Positions 8,288 through 14,848 of a stretch of 21,205 bases of DNA are shown here, one piece after another. The DNA is from Candidatus Methanofilum arcanum (GTDB taxonomy: Archaea; Halobacteriota; Methanomicrobia; Methanomicrobiales; Methanospirillaceae): the NCBI GenBank assembly GCA_031285085.1, contig JAITWW010000106.1, positions 1-21,205 on the forward strand, given 5' to 3'. The translations under genes were made by a program, and so were the position numbers. The notes under the pieces were generated by a model. It saw only the letters and a program-made list of their open reading frames with translations. It had not been told where the DNA came from and searched no databases. Position 1 is the stretch's first letter; each line of letters begins with the position of its first letter.

Positions 8288-8641
8288 TTATTTTTCTCTT
8301 TTACTTAATTCATTGACTTCAATGACATCAAGTGGAATATTTTGAAGGGCACGTCCTATTGTTTTTCTTGCAATTTTTCCGGCATGGTCTTCTGATTCTG
8401 CATTAAAAACTTTCATCTCCATGCGAAGGCCTACAAATGCGGTATTCGCTATTAAAAGTCCTGCTGGAAGCTCTTCTGAGCAGTACGGACATGAAAGAAA
8501 ACCTGTTTCAACATCAACAAACTTTGCAGTTGGGTTTAATCGCTTTCCAGCCTCACTTATTGCAATACCGATTGCATCGTCAATAGATTGCACATCTCGT
8601 ATATACCATGCAGATTCGAGGATTACTTGATAATCTGTCAT
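8288..8641 (-). CDS. DUF555 / UPF0212 family protein
   Basis: 117-residue archaeal protein of unknown function. Hallmarks are the N-terminal YQVILESAWYIRDVQSIDDA, the segment AISEAGKRLNP, a CPYC pair at 51-54 inside LSCPYCSEELPAG, the central LRMEMKVFNAESEDHAGKIA, and the C-terminal IPLDVIEV. Length matches the family. One CxxC could form half of a zinc or iron site, perhaps completed in a dimer; this is inference. It is the first gene of a run with the PfkB kinase and DUF2070. On the minus strand a TATA-like TAAATATAAG (8659-8668) is centred 22-23 nt before the ATG, so the transcript is probably leaderless or nearly so. Confidence 0.92.
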   Translation of the reverse strand: MTDYQVILESAWYIRDVQSIDDAIGIAISEAGKRLNPTAKFVDVETGFLSCPYCSEELPAGLLIANTAFVGLRMEMKVFNAESEDHAGKIARKTIGRALQNIPLDVIEVNELSKREK

Positions 8642-8658
8642 TATATTTCATTACCTAC

Positions 8659-8668
8659 TTATATTTAT
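8659..8668 (-). promoter_or_regulatory. TATA-like box of the DUF555 operon
   Basis: Minus-strand TAAATATAAG is centred about 22-23 nt before the DUF555 ATG. Archaeal transcription usually starts about 25 nt downstream of the box, which would coincide with the start codon. Confidence 0.5.
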
Positions 8669-8758
8669 CTACACATAGCTACCTGTTATTGCAGCTTACA
8701 GTCCTTATTTTTACAAGAAACAGTATGCAGTTATGCAATCATGATCCACTATAGATAT

Positions 8759-8775
8759 GCATATGTTGCATATGC
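8759..8775. repeat. Perfect 7-bp hairpin with 3-nt loop
   Basis: GCATATG, TTG, CATATGC form a tight palindrome 15 nt past the nitroreductase stop codon and 118 nt before the DUF555 start. It might help end the nitroreductase mRNA or serve as an operator. There is no T-run right after it. Confidence 0.6.
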
Positions 8776-8790
8776 TGATGAGCACCACAG

Positions 8791-9330
8791 TTACATTTGT
8801 GCATCCCAATATTCCTTATGAAAATGATCAGAGTTTTCTATGCGTTCACACGCTCCGGGAATAGACGATGCATATCCAAGTGTGAGGAGGACAACAGGAC
8901 GGAGATGAGTTGGTAAAAGCAATATCTCACGTACTTCTACCGCATCAAAACCCCCTGTCCAACAGCTTGAGATACCAGCGGCATGCGCTGCAAGCATTAT
9001 ATATGTCGCTGCAATTGTTGCCTCTTCAATGGCATACATGATACCTTCTTCGGCAAAACGCGACATGGAACGAATGTAATTTGCACATACAACTGCAATG
9101 ACAGGGGCAAAGAGAATATGTTCTTGTGAAAAACTTGCATCATACAACGCTTCTTTCATCCCTCTATCCCGTACAATTACTGCATCCCAGGATTCAAGCA
9201 CTCCCGCAGATGGAATGGTGCTGGTTGGTGCGAGGATCTGAGATAACACATCGTTTGTGATATCATCTTCAGTGTAGTGTCGAACACTCCGACGAGAGCA
9301 AAGAAAAGAAGAGAATTCAAAGATATCCAT
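8791..9330 (-). CDS. Nitroreductase-family flavoprotein
   Basis: 179-residue FMN-dependent oxidoreductase of the nitroreductase fold, expected to act as a cytoplasmic dimer with NAD(P)H or another low-potential donor. The N-terminal SRRSVRHYTEDD (residues 12-23) is the flavin-phosphate motif (normally RRSxR). APTSTIPSAGVLESW fits the usual PSA/N flavin-contact stretch, and AAHAAGISSCWTGGF matches the family's A-x-x-x-G-L-G-x-x-W region. The physiological substrate is unknown. The frame extends to ATG 9387, but MDIFEFSSFLCSRRS at 9330 is the usual family beginning and AGGGAC precedes it. Even so, the start overlaps the end of the upstream gene by 14 nt, which suggests translational coupling. 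Confidence 0.88.
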   Translation of the reverse strand: MDIFEFSSFLCSRRSVRHYTEDDITNDVLSQILAPTSTIPSAGVLESWDAVIVRDRGMKEALYDASFSQEHILFAPVIAVVCANYIRSMSRFAEEGIMYAIEEATIAATYIMLAAHAAGISSCWTGGFDAVEVREILLLPTHLRPVVLLTLGYASSIPGACERIENSDHFHKEYWDAQM

Positions 9331-9682
9331 GCTGAACAAGTCCCTGCCATCCATAGGAGGCAACAGTGGTTGCAGCACTGATAGCATGTCCGGCTTGTTC
9401 TATTGCTTGCTCCATTTCGCCACGATCTACATAAATAGAGATCTGATCAAGTGAGGTTCGCGCACGCTCAAACTCTCTACGTTCATCTTCGCCGCAATCG
9501 CGAGATGCCTGAAGAATATCAAAACCGATTGTGTTAATGCATTGATCAAGAGTTACACGTGCACCTACTCGTTGTTCTCCTTTCAGTGCAGAACATGTTG
9601 TCAACAGGTGGGAAAGCAACATAAATTCTGATTTCAACTTTTCCCCATGTTGAAATGCCAATACAGAACATCTAGCATCCAT
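9317..9682 (-). CDS. Unrecognised small helical protein, coupled to nitroreductase
   Basis: 121 residues that I do not recognise. The sequence is mostly amphipathic helix, with heptad-like runs such as GEKLKSEFMLLSHLLTTCSA, a middle helix with TLDQCINTIGFDILQASRDC, and a charged DERREFERARTSLDQISIYV followed by EMEQAIEQAGHAISAATTVA. A soluble helical bundle is likely. Cysteines occur at about 5, 30, 48 and 63, with no metal motif. I considered DUF357, another short archaeal helical family, but the expected C-terminal pattern is absent. Its TGA stop lies inside the nitroreductase start region, so the two are probably made together. A TATA-like ACTATAACG (9705-9713, minus strand) is centred 27 nt before the ATG, which fits a leaderless transcript. 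Confidence 0.75.
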   Translation of the reverse strand: MDARCSVLAFQHGEKLKSEFMLLSHLLTTCSALKGEQRVGARVTLDQCINTIGFDILQASRDCGEDERREFERARTSLDQISIYVDRGEMEQAIEQAGHAISAATTVASYGWQGLVQHGYL

Positions 9683-9704
9683 GATTATGATATCTCTCTA
9701 AATT

Positions 9705-9713
9705 CGTTATAGT
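9705..9713 (-). promoter_or_regulatory. TATA-like box of the 121-aa / nitroreductase pair
   Basis: Minus-strand ACTATAACG is centred 27 nt before the ATG at 9682. No strong ribosome site lies between, so leaderless translation is likely. Confidence 0.45.
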
Positions 9714-9749
9714 ATGATATGAGGTATGTTTTGTGCAAAACTCATATGT

Positions 9750-10061
9750 TTATTTTTTGGCACCCATTATCATTGACTTTGGCCGTGATACACGACGTCG
9801 TGCAGCCATTGAACGAAGATCCGCTGGTTGTCCACGGGCTGCACCGCGTCCACCGCTACGTCCACCACCACGCGCATTTCCACCACGTCCGCCGCCACGT
9901 TGATCTGCACTTGCCCGTTCGAACTTTTTAATGGCAGCGGTTCTCTTGAAACGCTGATTTGGACCTGGTTTTTTATGCTCTGACTCTTTACGAGGGACAA
10001 GGCGAATCTGACCTTTTGTCCCTTTTACCTGTACCCAGGCTACTGTTCCTGTTTTGCCCAT
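9750..10061 (-). CDS. Small basic RGG-rich protein, DUF5350-like
   Basis: 103 residues, strongly basic. The N-terminal 50 residues (GKTGTVAWVQVKGTKGQIRL, then KKPGPNQRF) look like a compact conserved domain that I associate with the methanogen family DUF5350; that name is from memory. Residues 55-77 are a low-complexity Arg/Gly tract with six Arg and twelve Gly, including RGGGRGG, RGGGRSGG and RGAARG. The end is again basic (AARRRVSRPKSMIMGAKK). RGG tracts bind RNA in other proteins, so an RNA or ribosome-associated role is a reasonable inference. TAGGAG lies 7 nt before the ATG, and CTTATACC about 35-40 nt upstream may be its promoter. It is divergent from the tRNA-His gene. Confidence 0.8.
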   Translation of the reverse strand: MGKTGTVAWVQVKGTKGQIRLVPRKESEHKKPGPNQRFKRTAAIKKFERASADQRGGGRGGNARGGGRSGGRGAARGQPADLRSMAARRRVSRPKSMIMGAKK

Positions 10062-10145
10062 ATAAAACTCCTATACTAGTGCTATTCAGATAGGTATAAG
10101 TGTGTTGGAGTGAATAAGCCAGCGAAACTCTCTAGCTTCGGCACC

Positions 10146-10152
10146 TATAAAT
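10146..10152 (+). promoter_or_regulatory. TATA box of tRNA-His
   Basis: TATAAAT is centred 34 nt before the tRNA 5' end. Transcription about 26 nt downstream would begin near 10175, giving a leader of about 8 nt. Confidence 0.7.
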
Positions 10153-10182
10153 GAAAGAAGTGATAATGTAATAATGCATTGT

Positions 10183-10253
10183 GCCAGGGTGGGGTAATGG
10201 CCATCCTAGGGGATTGTGGTTCCCTCGATCTGGGTTCAATTCCCGGTCCTGGC
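10183..10253 (+). tRNA. tRNA-His (anticodon GTG)
   Basis: The 71-nt cloverleaf folds by eye. Acceptor stem GCCAGGG pairs with TCCTGGC (one G-T). A short D arm precedes the anticodon stem GGGGA/TCCCT around loop TTGTGGT, with anticodon GTG at 10216-10218. The T stem CTGGG/CCCGG encloses TTCAATT. CCA is not encoded. The base before the 5' end is T, so the extra G-1 of histidine tRNA would be added after transcription. A T-run at 10259-10264 follows. Confidence 0.95.
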
Positions 10254-10258
10254 CTGTC

Positions 10259-10264
10259 TTTTTT
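10259..10264 (+). terminator. T-run after tRNA-His
   Basis: Six T residues begin 6 nt after the tRNA, a typical archaeal stop signal for tRNA transcripts. It sits immediately before the glycosyltransferase start codon at 10270. Confidence 0.5.
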
Positions 10265-10269
10265 CATAG

Positions 10270-11127
10270 ATGAACATGTTTGAAAAACCATATATTACTA
10301 TTATCACATCAACGTATAATGCTTCAGAGACATTAGAACGATGTCTTCTAAGTGTAGAAAGGCAGACTTTTTCACACCTTGAACACATTATTGTTGATGG
10401 TGGCTCTGTTGATGGTACGGTTGAATGTATCAGATCACATGCACAGAGAAAGGATTCGAGAATTTCGTGGTGGGTATCTGAGCCAGATACTGGAATATAC
10501 AATGCATGGAATAAAGCGCTCCCCCATATCAAAGGAGAATGGGTGCAGTTTCTTGGTGCAGATGATTATTTGTATGCACCAGGTACGATGGAGCAGGCCT
10601 CACAACACCTTACAAAAGCTGATCCAGGTATTCCAATCGTATATGGAAAAATAGCACTCGTGTCAGAACATACGAAAGAGATCAAACAGTGGAATGGAAA
10701 AGCATGGAAAATTATGAAAAAACCATTTTACAGAGGAAAATGCCTCCCCCATCCTGCAACATTTCACCGAAGTGATTTATTTCAAAAATGTGGAGGGTTT
10801 GATGAAAGTTTTCGTATCTCTGGAGATTATGATTTTTTAATTCGGGTGCTAAAAGGCTATGACGCTTACTTTATGGATCTTCCTATTGTAATGATGCAGA
10901 TGGGTGGAGTAAGCACAAACACTGCATATACCGTGCCAGCTGGATATGAAGTGTACCGTCTTTTGAAAAAGAACAAACTAAACGGTTTTTCAACATATCT
11001 TAAATATTACCTCAAATTCCGAGGAATTGAGATCATGTACAATTATTTCCCAAGGTTTACAGTATATATCAGAAATATAGTTCGAAAATGGAAAGGAGAA
11101 GAGCTTATTTCCTCTCCTGCGTCCTAA
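10270..11127 (+). CDS. Family 2 glycosyltransferase (GT-A fold)
   Basis: 285-residue cytoplasmic glycosyltransferase that moves a sugar from a nucleotide-sugar to a lipid carrier or growing glycan. The N-terminal GT-A domain shows ITIITSTYNASETLERCLLS (9-28), the nucleotide-contact HIIVDGGSVDGT (39-50), SEPDTGIYNAWNKAL (70-84) and the metal-binding FLGADDYLY (Asp98, Asp99). A central CGGFDESFRISGDYDFLIR holds the acceptor-side acidic pair. No membrane helix is visible. It probably builds the same surface glycan as the GDP-sugar genes it meets convergently, whose stop codon lies 1 nt away. ATG 10270 is only 16 nt past the tRNA-His 3' end, with no TATA box or ribosome site between; the alternative ATG is 10276. 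Sugar and linkage cannot be read from the sequence. Confidence 0.9.
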   Translation: MNMFEKPYITIITSTYNASETLERCLLSVERQTFSHLEHIIVDGGSVDGTVECIRSHAQRKDSRISWWVSEPDTGIYNAWNKALPHIKGEWVQFLGADDYLYAPGTMEQASQHLTKADPGIPIVYGKIALVSEHTKEIKQWNGKAWKIMKKPFYRGKCLPHPATFHRSDLFQKCGGFDESFRISGDYDFLIRVLKGYDAYFMDLPIVMMQMGGVSTNTAYTVPAGYEVYRLLKKNKLNGFSTYLKYYLKFRGIEIMYNYFPRFTVYIRNIVRKWKGEELISSPAS

Positions 11128-11128
11128 T

Positions 11129-12073
11129 TTATTTATCCATTTTTTGCATTTTATACCATTCAATTGTTTTTTGAAGTCCTTCAGGGAATGAAACACAAGC
11201 ATGAAAGCCGAACTTTAGACGGGCCAAAGAGACATCAAGACATCTCCTCGGTTGCCCATCTGGTTTTGATCTATCCCAGACAATCTCACCACCATATTCG
11301 GTCAGATCTCGAATAAGCTCCACAAGCTCACGAATTGTGATCTCAAATCCAGCTCCGATATTGATTGGATCTCCCTCGTTATATGTTTCGGCAGCCATAA
11401 CAATAGCACGTGCAGCATCATCCACATACAAAAATTCGCGTGATGCACTGCCAGTTCCCCAAACTTCGACCTGTGGCACATTGTACCTTTTTGCTTCTAC
11501 AAACTTGCGAATTAGTGCAGGGATAACATGTGAACTTTCAGGATCAAAGTTGTCATTTGGACCATAGAGATTTACGGGAAGTAAAAATATGGTATTCATT
11601 CCATATTGCTCGCGGTATGCCTGTGCCTGTACAAGCAGCATCTTCTTTGCCAGTCCATAGGGTGCATTTGTCTCCTCTGGATATCCATTCCAAAGATCTG
11701 CTTCATGGAATGGAACTGGAGTATATTTTGGATATGCACACACCGTTCCAATCGCAACAACTTTTGAGACTTGGGCCCGGCGTGCTGCCTCGATAATCTG
11801 TGCTCCCATCATGATATTGTCATAAAATAACTCACCAGCATGTTCACGATTATAACCAATACCCCCAACTCTCGCTGCAAGATGAATGACGAGGTCTTTT
11901 CCAGACACGATGTCAATACAGTTTTGGTACACTCTGAGATCACATTCTCTGCTCTTTGGAGTTGTTATTTTTGACGGGTCTGCACCTGCATCAATAAGGA
12001 AGTGCACTACTCTCTTTCCGAGAAAACCTGCTCCTCCTGTAACAAGAATCTTTTTATCTGAAAAATACCCCAT
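11129..12073 (-). CDS. fcl: GDP-L-fucose synthase (GDP-4-keto-6-deoxymannose epimerase/reductase)
   Basis: 314-residue extended short-chain dehydrogenase. It epimerises C3 and C5 of GDP-4-keto-6-deoxy-D-mannose and reduces C4 with NADPH to give GDP-L-fucose. The Rossmann motif ILVTGGAGFLGKRV (Gly13-Gly16-Gly19) is intact. Catalytic residues align at a constant +3 offset to the E. coli enzyme: Cys112, Tyr139 and Lys143 (in APYGLAKK) and His182, with Thr110 where E. coli has catalytic Ser107, a conservative change. NLYGPNDNFDPESSHVIPAL is the typical substrate-loop sequence. A strong GGAGG site lies 4 nt before the ATG, and gmd ends 18 nt upstream, so the two form an operon. Related 4-reductases making other GDP-deoxysugars look similar, so the end product carries some doubt. 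Confidence 0.9.
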   Translation of the reverse strand: MGYFSDKKILVTGGAGFLGKRVVHFLIDAGADPSKITTPKSRECDLRVYQNCIDIVSGKDLVIHLAARVGGIGYNREHAGELFYDNIMMGAQIIEAARRAQVSKVVAIGTVCAYPKYTPVPFHEADLWNGYPEETNAPYGLAKKMLLVQAQAYREQYGMNTIFLLPVNLYGPNDNFDPESSHVIPALIRKFVEAKRYNVPQVEVWGTGSASREFLYVDDAARAIVMAAETYNEGDPINIGAGFEITIRELVELIRDLTEYGGEIVWDRSKPDGQPRRCLDVSLARLKFGFHACVSFPEGLQKTIEWYKMQKMDK

Positions 12074-12091
12074 AATTCCTCCAATATACTT

Positions 12092-13135
12092 CTAATCTCC
12101 ACTCCACCACTTGTCAGGAAAACGCCTTTGCACAATTTCATCTCCTTCGCCGATGACAGGAAGCCCAATCTTTCGCATATCTGCATCAACCATGATCTTT
12201 ACCAGATCAGAAAATGAGATCTGTGGCTTCCACTTGAGTGTTTTTTCAGCCTTTGATGCATCACCTCTCAAAGATTCGACCTCAGTTGGACGGAAATATC
12301 GTGGATCAACTGTGACATAACGTTCGATATCAAGATCAATATAGTTGAAGACCTCATGTACAAACTCGCGCACAGAGTGAGTCTCTCCCGTCGCGAGCAC
12401 AAAATCATCTGCCTGTGTATGAGTGATTATGTGATGCATGCCTTCAACATATTCTGGTGCGAAACCCCAGTCACGGGTTGCATCAAGGTTTCCGAGTGCA
12501 AGCACATCTGTTTTTTTCGCCAAGATAGATGCTACACCAGTAGTTATCTTTCGAGTTACGAAGGTCTCCCCCCTACGTGGTGATTCATGATTAAACAAGA
12601 TTCCATTTGATGCAAATATATTATATCCTTCTCGGTAATTTTTTACCATCCAGTACCCATAGAGTTTTGCACAAGCATATGGGCTGCGTGGAATAAACGC
12701 TGTTTCTTCATTCTGCGGAGGTGCTGCTCCCCCAAACATCTCACTGCTTGATGCCTGATACATACGTGTTTTCTTTTTTAAGCATCTCATTCCTTCAAGG
12801 ATTCGCGTTGTAGAAAGAGCGGTAGCATCTGCAGTATATTCTGGGGCTTCAAAGCTTACACGCACATGACTTTGTGCTCCAAGATGATAGATCTCATCTG
12901 GCTCATAGGTTTGTAGGATCCTTGTAATCTGTTCTCCATCTGTAAGATCTCCATAATGGAGATGAAGCTCTCCAGATGCAGGGGGATGATTCAAAATATG
13001 ATCAATTCTACTGGTATTAGAGGAAGAAGAACGTCGAACAATGCCATGGACTTCATATCCTTTATGAAGGAGAAGTTCTGCCAGATATGATCCATCCTGT
13101 CCTGTAATTCCTGTGATGAGTGCAACGTTACTCAT
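12092..13135 (-). CDS. gmd: GDP-mannose 4,6-dehydratase
   Basis: 347-residue extended short-chain dehydrogenase that converts GDP-D-mannose to GDP-4-keto-6-deoxy-D-mannose using bound NADP. It begins with the nucleotide motif ALITGITGQDGSYLAELLL (Gly9-Gly12-Gly15) and the family-specific GIVRRSSSSNTSRIDHI. The active site has YQASSSEMFGG (Ser/Glu at 130-132) and SPYACAKLYGYWM (Tyr153, Lys157), followed by NGILFNHESPRRGETFVTRK, a hallmark of GMD. Length matches the bacterial enzymes. On the minus strand TATATAAAC (13164-13172) is centred about 33 nt before the ATG, with GTGAG just ahead of the start, so a short-leader mRNA is likely. It is first in the gmd-fcl operon. Confidence 0.95.
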   Translation of the reverse strand: MSNVALITGITGQDGSYLAELLLHKGYEVHGIVRRSSSSNTSRIDHILNHPPASGELHLHYGDLTDGEQITRILQTYEPDEIYHLGAQSHVRVSFEAPEYTADATALSTTRILEGMRCLKKKTRMYQASSSEMFGGAAPPQNEETAFIPRSPYACAKLYGYWMVKNYREGYNIFASNGILFNHESPRRGETFVTRKITTGVASILAKKTDVLALGNLDATRDWGFAPEYVEGMHHIITHTQADDFVLATGETHSVREFVHEVFNYIDLDIERYVTVDPRYFRPTEVESLRGDASKAEKTLKWKPQISFSDLVKIMVDADMRKIGLPVIGEGDEIVQRRFPDKWWSGD

Positions 13136-13163
13136 AAATGCTCACTATATGATATGATGTATT

Positions 13164-13172
13164 GTTTATATA
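13164..13172 (-). promoter_or_regulatory. TATA box of the gmd-fcl operon
   Basis: Minus-strand TATATAAAC is a good archaeal TATA box centred about 33 nt upstream of the gmd ATG. The expected mRNA leader is about 7 nt and would carry the GTGAG ribosome site. Confidence 0.55.
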
Positions 13173-13359
13173 TGTGTTGCATAAATCCATATCTCTTTGT
13201 TTTTGCAAACATGGAGATCGTTCTGAGAATTATGACAACACGTGATAAAACACGAGTTATATTTTACTTATATGTACGGTAGGTGCAGCTTTGACCTCCT
13301 CAGGATCAAAACACTACTGTTAGAGCAACGTAAAACGATCACCTAACATTGGAAAGAAC

Positions 13360-14841
13360 CTAGAGTTGTTCAATTTTAATGGTATTTGTGTGCCCGGTCT
13401 CTCCCTTTGTATTGCCTGCGAGAATAACAACATAATCTCCTTTTCTTCCAATTCCTGTTCTATTCATGAGATCTCGTGCAGATGTGATAAGCTCCTCATA
13501 CGTTTCCACAGCACGTCTCGTGCTTGGAAAAACACCTCGATACAAAAGAACACGGCGTGCAATGTCATCATCAGGAGTGATCACAAAGATTGGTACGCTT
13601 GGTCTTTCATGAGATATCATTCGTGCTGTTGTTCCAGATCTTGTATATGCTACAATTGAGACTGCAGCCATGTCAGCGATGAGGCGTGCGGCATGGCTTA
13701 CTAAAGCACTGACTGGTTTATATCCTGTTTTCTGTGCAGATGCTCTATTGAGTGGTATATGCTTATCTGTCTCACTGCTTATGGTGGCCATGACATGCAC
13801 TGCTTGTACGGGATCCACGCCAATGGATGTCTCAGCAGAAAGCATGACACAGTCTGTTCCATCAATAATGGCATTTGCAACATCAGTCACCTCTGCACGT
13901 GTTGGTAGGTTTTTTTGCACCATTGATTCAAGCATCTCTGTCGCGGTAATGACTGGAATTTCACGCTCAACTGCCTTTTCAATAAGTTGTTTTTGAATGT
14001 GAGGGATCTGCTCAAGAGGCATTGCAACACCTAGATCTCCACGTGCAACCATGACACCATCAACATAAGCCATGATGTCTTCTGCATGAGATACTGCAGT
14101 TGAAGATTCGATCTTTGCAATAAGAGGGATATTATAATGGTTATCTTGCAGGAAAGTTCTAGCAGCGATGATGTCTTCCCCTGATTCCACAAAAGAAAGG
14201 GCAAGGTAGTCTGGTTGAAGTGATGCTGCAAAAAGACATGCTGTAGAGAAGTGATGGTTTATAAATGGGATCACACGTTTTTTGTTTGGAAATATGACAC
14301 CAGCTCCAAGGGTGAGTACTCCTCCTCGTGTTACCACCGCCTGCATCCCCACCTCATCGACTGCCTGTATCGATAAGGTGACAGCTCCGTCTTTTAGTAT
14401 GACAGTGTCATTTGGATAGATATCTGCAAGATAATCAGCTGGTCCGATACCAATTATGTGCGAGGATGCAGTTGAATTCGTTTGGGTAAGAGGTTCTCCA
14501 TCAGGAGGTACTGTTGTAAGCGTGATTATATCACCGCTTTGAAACTGCACACGGGTATCTGCAAGATAAGTGATGCGGATTTTTTGACCAGGGACATCTG
14601 CAAGGATTGCGATATGTTTTCTAATCTCTTCAGATACCTCACGAATCATTTCCACAAGCTGTTGATGGTCTTCAAAACTCCCATGTGACAGATTAAGGCG
14701 AGCAATATCCATTCCTGCAGACATCATCTCACGCAGTATTTTTTTATCTGCTGAGGCTGGTCCGAGTGTTGCCACGATCTTTGTATGTCGGTACTCTGGA
14801 ATAGATACTCTGATATGTTCGATATTTTTTTGCGGTTGCAT
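13360..14841 (-). CDS. pyk: Pyruvate kinase
   Basis: 493-residue glycolytic enzyme converting phosphoenolpyruvate and ADP to pyruvate and ATP. Catalytic barrel motifs are present: ARLNLSHG (Arg48, Asn50, Ser52), ADVPGQKIRI (Asp82, Arg89), LIAKIESSTAV (Lys243, Glu245), MVARGDLGV (Asp269), ITATEMLESM (Thr301; Glu replaces the usual Gln) and PTRAEVTDVANAI. A C-terminal regulatory-type domain ends at VVILAG. The usual DTKGPEIR is DVPGQKIR, so Lys87 sits where potassium-dependent enzymes have Glu117 (rabbit numbering), and Ile90 follows at 120; this suggests potassium-independent catalysis. GTGAG precedes the ATG, and the aldo/keto reductase gene ends 7 nt upstream, so the two are co-transcribed. 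Allosteric control cannot be judged by eye. Confidence 0.95.
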   Translation of the reverse strand: MQPQKNIEHIRVSIPEYRHTKIVATLGPASADKKILREMMSAGMDIARLNLSHGSFEDHQQLVEMIREVSEEIRKHIAILADVPGQKIRITYLADTRVQFQSGDIITLTTVPPDGEPLTQTNSTASSHIIGIGPADYLADIYPNDTVILKDGAVTLSIQAVDEVGMQAVVTRGGVLTLGAGVIFPNKKRVIPFINHHFSTACLFAASLQPDYLALSFVESGEDIIAARTFLQDNHYNIPLIAKIESSTAVSHAEDIMAYVDGVMVARGDLGVAMPLEQIPHIQKQLIEKAVEREIPVITATEMLESMVQKNLPTRAEVTDVANAIIDGTDCVMLSAETSIGVDPVQAVHVMATISSETDKHIPLNRASAQKTGYKPVSALVSHAARLIADMAAVSIVAYTRSGTTARMISHERPSVPIFVITPDDDIARRVLLYRGVFPSTRRAVETYEELITSARDLMNRTGIGRKGDYVVILAGNTKGETGHTNTIKIEQL

Positions 14842-14848
14842 AGTTTTC

